DNA of 35,860 bases. Origin: Liolophura sinensis (taxonomy: Eukaryota > Mollusca > Polyplacophora > Chitonida > Chitonidae). Where the stretch lies: contig NC_088296.1 of the NCBI RefSeq assembly GCF_032854445.1, positions 23,221,744 to 23,257,603 on the forward strand, read 5' to 3'. Both the position numbers and the translations under genes were made by a program. Shown here piece by piece: positions 31,401 to 35,860 of this stretch. Within the stretch, counting starts at the first letter, position 1. The number at the start of each line of letters is the position of its first letter. The notes beneath the pieces are model-generated. The model did not search any database. It had not been told where the DNA came from and saw only the letters and a list, made by a program, of their open reading frames with translations.

Positions 31401-34400
31401 GTGACATCTTGTAGCTGGTTTGCTCCATCCGTTAAACTGACTGCCATCTTATAAATGGAAACATCATAGAATGCCTTGTGCTAGCAAGCAGCCTTATTAT
31501 GAGCAGTTGTGACTCATAAAAACTTCTTATAATAACTTCTCCTAAAAAAATTTCATAAAAACAAATGAGTCAGTGAAAAGGAAATAAACTCTCATTTTTT
31601 CAGAGCTGGAGAAATTGTCGTCTCCTTAGCCATGGCGTATGTTCGTAAATTGGTGTGAACAGTTTCCCGTCAGAACCTGTGGTGAAGAAGGTGTCTGCTT
31701 GCAGTAGTTTGGGGCTGTGCCAACATCATGACGGAATTACTGGCACTGCCAAGGACTTTGTGGTGGTGGACTATGTGAAAAAGTGAGTGTAACGTGTACA
31801 TGTAGTATGACCTTTCTGGCGGAAGCAGTTGGGGAGCTTTACTTTTGCCTCTGCAGAGCAGTGTGATTATCTGCTTAGTTTTTGTTTATAGTGTATAATC
31901 TTGTAACAAGAATTTTCCAAATGTGACTACAGAGTTAATGAAGCACATTTTTATCAGTATAGCCATTAGCTGATTAGCTTGAGAACTACTGTGAAGTACT
32001 TTCTTTTTTTGTGTGGAACTAAACTTCGTGGATTTCGCGGTGACCAGTTTACTAGTTTACCAGGAAAATTAATCCCAGCGAAAAAATGTCCCAATATTGA
32101 AGCATATACTACTGGTAGTAGTAATAAGGAAGTGAAGTCTTTGCCAGGGTGACGGAAGTTGTGCTGAGAAAGGCCGATGGGACGACTAAATTTTTTGAGA
32201 GCAGGGAAGGGAAATTATGATCACGAAGTTTAAATATATACAAACTCTGGTGCTAAGGCGTGGTGGTTATAAAACAAAGTGGGAGTTTATTCGTCTTTAG
32301 TTTGATCAATCGTCGCTATGCCCGCAAAGTGAAAGAAAAGTAGATACCAGCACGTGCTGGCTTCTGATGAACGTCACTCTGATACACGCTATCCCATTGG
32401 CTGTGTCTCTCCTGTGGTCCAATGAGTGAGCTTCTGACAAACTGTGAAGTGTGTACAATAACATAATGGCTGTTTGACATCCACAGCAATGTTTGCGCTT
32501 TCTGACCTGCTACAGAGGACGATTAAAACTGAAAACAATGCAAAACTTCCCATGTTGCTTGATAAAGAATGAGTGACCGGTGCCGATAATGGGGTGAATT
32601 TATATGTTTTTGCATTGAACTGTTCAAAAAGGTGAGAGGGGACTTTGCCAGGTGTTTAAAAGTACTCCTCAATGATTTGAAAAGAAGTGACACCTATTTG
32701 AGTACTGCTTACGGTAGGTGCGAAAGTAATCTTTTTATATAGTGATAATCTATCCCCTGTTGTTTTAATCTCTGATCCAGATCACGAGGATTAGTGACAC
32801 TGCAGGAAACAAAAGAGGATTAAAACTACCCATGATGATACTTGTTTCACGGGCTTGAATAATTTCAGCCATATTATATCTCAGAAAATTTTAAGATTTG
32901 TTTTTCAGTATTCTCTTAAATATGCGAAAATTAATTCCCGCAAACATATTTTTGAACAAATTCCAGAAAAATAAATTCCAGCGAATAATAAGTACTTTAC
33001 AGTATTCTCTTTACCAGTGAGGTTGATGGTTCAAATCTAGCTAGCTTCTTTTGTTTCAGCTACAGCTTGTTACCTGTTTATAGTGAGGTTTTTGTCACCT
33101 GTAAAGCTGATCACTATCTTACAAATGAAATATTCTGAAGTTCAGTGTGAAACACCAACAAATAAATCAGTTATATACAAGTATCTTTACATAATTCTGG
33201 GGGCTCCAACCCTGACTGCAGATATTTAAATTTTAATATTTGTTTGTCTTAAAGTCTCCGTATGAATATTATGAGAGATGGACAGAGAGGTAAAGTCATC
33301 ATCACATGAGGTGTCAGACTCAAACCCAAGTATGTTTGGCTCAGATGAGGTCTCTTGCCCACACGTACCAGACTGACCAGTTAATGCCTGACTGATGATT
33401 GGTACACAGATATGAGATAATATTGCCACATTTTGATTGACTTTATTATATTCCCCCTCCTAATTAGGGAGGACATTTTACGATTGCCTTTTCCGTCCAT
33501 CTGTGTGTTCGTGCATGCTTTCTTCTTCTCTTTGTGTATGGTTGCTCCACATGAGTACCTCATTCATTTTGTTGATGATGACTTATTGCTCGTTTGTTTT
33601 CTGTCTTTTGTCTTCAGGTTGCTGAAAGTCAGGATGATTGTGGAATATGCCTATTTGCTCATGGTGGCCGACAGGAAAAGCTACTCCTATCAGGAATTAA
33701 GGTCTGTATTTAATGTTGTAAGTTTCAGGAGTGAAAACAGGTGGGATAAATGGTTGATCTCTCAGTCTAAATGTTTAATTATTCAAGCACAAAGATCTAG
33801 GCGTGATAAGTCAGATGCAACTGACCAATTGAAAGACACCTCAAAATAATCTTTGACATATCATGAATTGTGAGGGAAAACAGCTCACAAGTCAAATCCA
33901 ACTTTTTGTCCGTCCAACATATATCAAAACACAGCTATTGCAAGTAGAACATTAATAAATGATTGATTTATTTATTTGATGTGAGTTTTATGCCCGTCTC
34001 CAGAATATTTTACTTGTACGACTTCAGCCAGCATTACGGTGAGAGGAAACCAGGCAGAGCTCAGGGGAAAAGCAACGACCATCCGCAGGGTGCTGGAAGA
34101 CCTTCCCATGTACGGCCATTAATAAATGAAGGTGAATAGAATGGGTGCTGCTATGGAACCTGTAGCACCAGTACTGCTGACTTGGTGGATTTATCAGTTT
34201 CCTGGATGTTCAGCTGGTGGGATATCATTTGTTCTGTTCCCAAACCCTGGTCGAAATGTAGATTTATGCATGAAGTAAATATGATTGGGCTGGTGTTGTG
34301 ATACCCGACTTGAAATCAACTAAAAATGTTTTGGCCACATCCACTAAACCTTTCCTCAGTCTAACCCTGCTGAGCCTTCTACTGTGTATATCTCCCAGCT

Positions 34401-35638
34401 ACTTGTGTGACTTTACCTGTCCTGAAGATGACCTATTCAATTTTGTTGAAATATTGAAATGCCAAATGTGCGACTTATCAGTTTTTTATCAGAGTATTTA
34501 TGCTTTTTGCATTATGCAAATAGGAGCTAAATACCACCGTTTGTTTGTACCAAAGTATGCATGGAATGTTATTGTAGATTCCAAGTCAAAATACGAACTG
34601 AAAACTAAACTGCCATGAATTTGTTATGCCAGTGTATGGATTGTTGTGTAGGAGAGAATGATAGGCCTGTTTGTGGTCATTACACTGTAAATAGTGCGCT
34701 GTCAGTCGGTCAGTCTGTGATGTGTGTTAAACGTTAAACACCAGGTGTTTTTCTGATTGGCTGATCCTTTGTTAATTGTAAAGTCTTGAACAATTTTCAT
34801 TGAAATACATACATGCAGCTAAGCAGGACATAGACCAACGTTGAACTAATACATAGCCAAGCAGGATATAATCCAGCATAAAACTAATACATAGCCAAGC
34901 ACGACATAGTCCGGCGTAAAACTAATACATAGCTAAGCACGACATATTCCAACATAAAGCTATACATAGCTAAGCAGCACATAGTCCAACGTAAAACTAA
35001 TAAATAGCTAAGCAGGACATAGTCCAAAGTAAAGCTAATACATAGCTAAGCAGGACATAGTCCAGCGTAAAACTAGTACATACCTAAGCATGGCATAGTC
35101 TAAAGTAAAGCTAGTACATAGCTAAGCACGACATAGCCCAACGTAAAACTAATACATAGCTGAGCAGGAGATAGCCCAATGTAAAGCTAATGCATAACTA
35201 AGCACAACATAGCCCAACGCAAATCTAAGTACATGAGCATATTCAACTCCCAAGAGTCTCTTCCCACCATAATCTGAAATCGCATAAGTGAAATATTCTA
35301 GAGAATGGTGTAAAACACCACTCAAATAAATAAACAAATAAACTCTTGAGACACTTAGTCAGCCAGCTACTTGGCCCTGAATATGTGTTGGAGAGCTTGT
35401 ATATGTACATTTTCGTAGAAAATGTCAGAATGTACAGCGTGCAGAGAAATCAACTCTCCACAAATTTGTTGCAGAAGGATACAGTTTGATGAGATAAAAG
35501 AAAATATACAATATACATATCCAGATTGTATTATAGAGTGTAAATTTTTGTTTAATTGTATTGTTTTAGGATGAATACAGAATGTCCCATGATTCAATGC
35601 CAGAGAAGACAGTTCTGCGATTGAGTAACCCAGACACA
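28251..35638 (+). CDS. MAN2A: Golgi alpha-mannosidase II (GH38), middle exons of the gene
   Basis: Five exons are placed: 28251-28428, 29428-29636, 31604-31782, 33618-33701 and 35570-35638. Together they read like animal MAN2A1/MAN2A2 from the DDFRY region through the QHHDGITGT motif to the start of the C-terminal half. Known of the family: a Golgi type II membrane enzyme that removes the alpha-1,3 and alpha-1,6 mannoses from GlcNAcMan5GlcNAc2 during N-glycan maturation, using zinc. The histidine of the HHD motif is one zinc ligand; the catalytic aspartate and the other ligands lie in upstream exons not found in this window. The gene starts left of 28251 (exons missing or not recognised) and continues past the right edge. 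One exon has a frameshift and one junction (33701 to 35570) does not keep phase, so functionality of this copy is uncertain. Confidence 0.88.
28343..29342 (+). repeat. Tandem array of the 3' part of MAN2A exon A with its splice donor, 121-bp unit, 8 units
   Basis: The phrase 'gatgaatgggacaaccagtt' (or a one-base variant) starts at 28351 (the real exon), 28472, 28593, 28744, 28865, 28986, 29107 and 29228. Each extra unit has 91 exon-like bases, a GTAAGT donor and about 24 further bases ending in 'gtggacctcag' or similar directly before the next exon piece. Between units 3 and 4 the 30-base intron-like piece is itself duplicated. The exon-like part stays open in the original frame ([11 protein letters not shown]). 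The period and the 91-base piece are not multiples of three. The last copy is the most divergent. Confidence 0.96.
29428..29636 (+). CDS. MAN2A: MAN2A exon B ([20 protein letters not shown] region)
   Basis: The acceptor is TTCTTTTCTACCTTCAG and the donor is AG then GTGAAG. The entry is phase 0, matching exon A; the exit is phase 2. The exon reads [18 protein letters not shown], then [20 protein letters not shown] and [20 protein letters not shown]. The G-D-F-F-T-Y-x-D-R-x-D-H-Y-W-S-G-Y block is strongly conserved in Golgi mannosidase II and lines the substrate site. Confidence 0.95.
29984..30018. repeat. (GAAT)n microsatellite
   Basis: A run of about seven 'aatg' units in the intron between MAN2A exons B and C. 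Confidence 0.9.
30303..31197. repeat. Minisatellite, 32-bp unit, about 28 copies, with internal block duplication
   Basis: The unit is 'atgtatatcgggacaggatc' followed by 'tgcttagcaccc'. A block of eight units starting at 30,371 recurs at 30,627 (offset 256 bases) with the same pattern of variants. It lies in the intron between MAN2A exons B and C. Confidence 0.95.
31604..31782 (+). CDS. MAN2A: MAN2A exon C (QHHDGITGT zinc motif), with a one-base frameshift
   Basis: The acceptor is CTCATTTTTTCAG and the donor is AA then GTGAGTG. The first part reads [17 protein letters not shown] in the phase expected from exon B and then meets TGA. The second part, in the next frame, reads [20 protein letters not shown], then [20 protein letters not shown]. 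Lack of one base near 31,648-31,652 (where two G stand and three would keep the frame) explains it, and adding one base makes the exit phase 2, as exon D requires. The usual F before QHHD is C and the usual R-x-N before L-G-L is C-S-S. Sequencing error or real mutation cannot be told apart here. Confidence 0.85.
31783..33617. other. MAN2A intron between exons C and D
   Basis: About 1.8 kb of AT-rich sequence without recognised repeats or exons. Nothing else can be supported. Confidence 0.6.
33618..33701 (+). CDS. MAN2A: MAN2A exon D
   Basis: The acceptor is CTGTCTTTTGTCTTCAG and a donor-like GTCTGTA follows. The single first base completes the AAG codon begun in exon C. It reads [20 protein letters not shown], then KSYSYQEL, which fits the helical segment that follows V-V-V-D-Y in the family. 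The donor is non-optimal and its phase 2 exit does not fit the phase 0 entry of exon E. Confidence 0.7.
33958..34120 (-). mobile_element. SINE copy of the 'ccataatgctgg' family
   Basis: The reverse orientation shows 'gatttatttatttgatgtga', 'gtctccagaatattttactt', 'cagccagcattacggtgaga' and 'gaccatccgcagggtgctgg'. It is longer than the other reverse copy and intronic in MAN2A. Confidence 0.8.
34812..35228. repeat. Minisatellite, 38-bp unit, about 11 copies
   Basis: The unit is close to 'atacatagctaagcaggaca' followed by 'tagtccaacgtaaaacta'. It lies in the intron before MAN2A exon E. Confidence 0.93.
35236..35345 (+). mobile_element. SINE copy of the 'ccataatgctgg' family, 3' end
   Basis: The copy contains 'cttcccaccataatctgaaa', 'cgcataagtgaaatattcta' and 'tgtaaaacaccactcaaata' with a short (AAAT/AAAC) tail. 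It abuts the 38-bp array. Confidence 0.75.
35570..35638 (+). CDS. MAN2A: MAN2A exon E
   Basis: The acceptor is TAATTGTATTGTTTTAG and the donor GTAAGTACATG is strong. It has exactly 23 codons, phase 0 on both sides: [20 protein letters not shown] followed by PDT. It corresponds to the family stretch 'M-D-x-x-x-x-S-x-D-S-L-P-x-K-x-[IV]-[IL]-R-L-S' just before the beta-rich C-terminal half. Confidence 0.8.
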
Positions 35639-35860
35639 GTAAGTACATGCTACATGCACCTGGTTAGGACAGGCTAGGAGTTATCCTCCCCTGTCTGTGA
35701 TCTCTGTCTGTTATGCTGGGCTAAACATGGAGTATACCTCACACTCCTCAACTCTGCTGACCAGGGCTAGTTTGAAGTCTGTGCGCAGTGTGTGTTAAAC
35801 TGCCAAACTTGATAAGATAAGATATTTGTTAAGATACATGTATATCAAGTTTGGCCTGCC

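Overview
The window is animal nuclear DNA, most likely from a mollusc. The evidence is spliced genes with GT-AG introns, two short interspersed repeat families that I associate with bivalve and gastropod genomes, and a very high density of minisatellites. One SINE family has a tRNA-like head, a core containing 'agcagcactagataaaaga' and a 3' end that runs into 'aaaccccaagcactcactca'. The other contains 'ccaccataatgctggccgcc' followed by 'gtacggcgtaaaacacc'. The species assignment is inference; no search was run.

Left part (about 1-12,570, minus strand): a gene for a type I membrane protein of the immunoglobulin superfamily. I can place exon 1 (12568-12532, start of a signal peptide split by a phase 1 intron), three Ig-domain exons (11976-11656, 7159-6884, 5566-5300), a transmembrane exon (4507-4382) and at least four cytoplasmic-tail exons (4102-3947, 3282-3070, 1896-1678 and a damaged or alternatively spliced one within 1108-874). 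Every junction is phase 1, so each internal exon can be skipped without changing the frame. The tail is unusual: several exons are built of five-residue (15-bp) repeats of different character, and three end in the same E-H-G at the splice donor. The 3' end of the gene is not seen; beyond 874 there is a 41-bp minisatellite that runs off the window. The 4.5-kb intron between Ig exons 1 and 2 carries a 24-bp array, a G-rich 19-bp array and a SINE.

Middle part (about 12,570-28,000): no intact gene is recognised. It holds an 11-copy 67-bp array, several copies of the tRNA-derived SINE (two sharing the same flanking sequence, so parts of a larger duplicated unit), a decayed LINE with recognisable endonuclease-end and reverse transcriptase motifs (about 17,750-20,035), a 1.17-kb array of a 22-bp repeat, a single ankyrin-repeat exon or fragment on the minus strand (23,747-23,652), and a short minus-strand fragment with weak small-GTPase (Rab28-like) resemblance.

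Right part (28,251 to the end, plus strand): exons from the middle of a Golgi alpha-mannosidase II (GH38) gene: 28251-28428, 29428-29636, 31604-31782, 33618-33701 and 35570-35638. Its first exons and its 3' end are not in the window. Directly after the first of these exons there are seven more tandem copies (121-bp period) of that exon's 3' part, each with an intact GTAAGT splice donor and a CAG or similar just before the exon piece. The third exon carries a one-base frameshift. The introns hold a 32-bp array (30,303-31,197) and a 38-bp array (34,812-35,228).

The two genes have no evident functional link. The most notable signals are the exon-derived tandem array in the mannosidase gene and the modular, repeat-built, phase-1 cytoplasmic tail of the Ig receptor.
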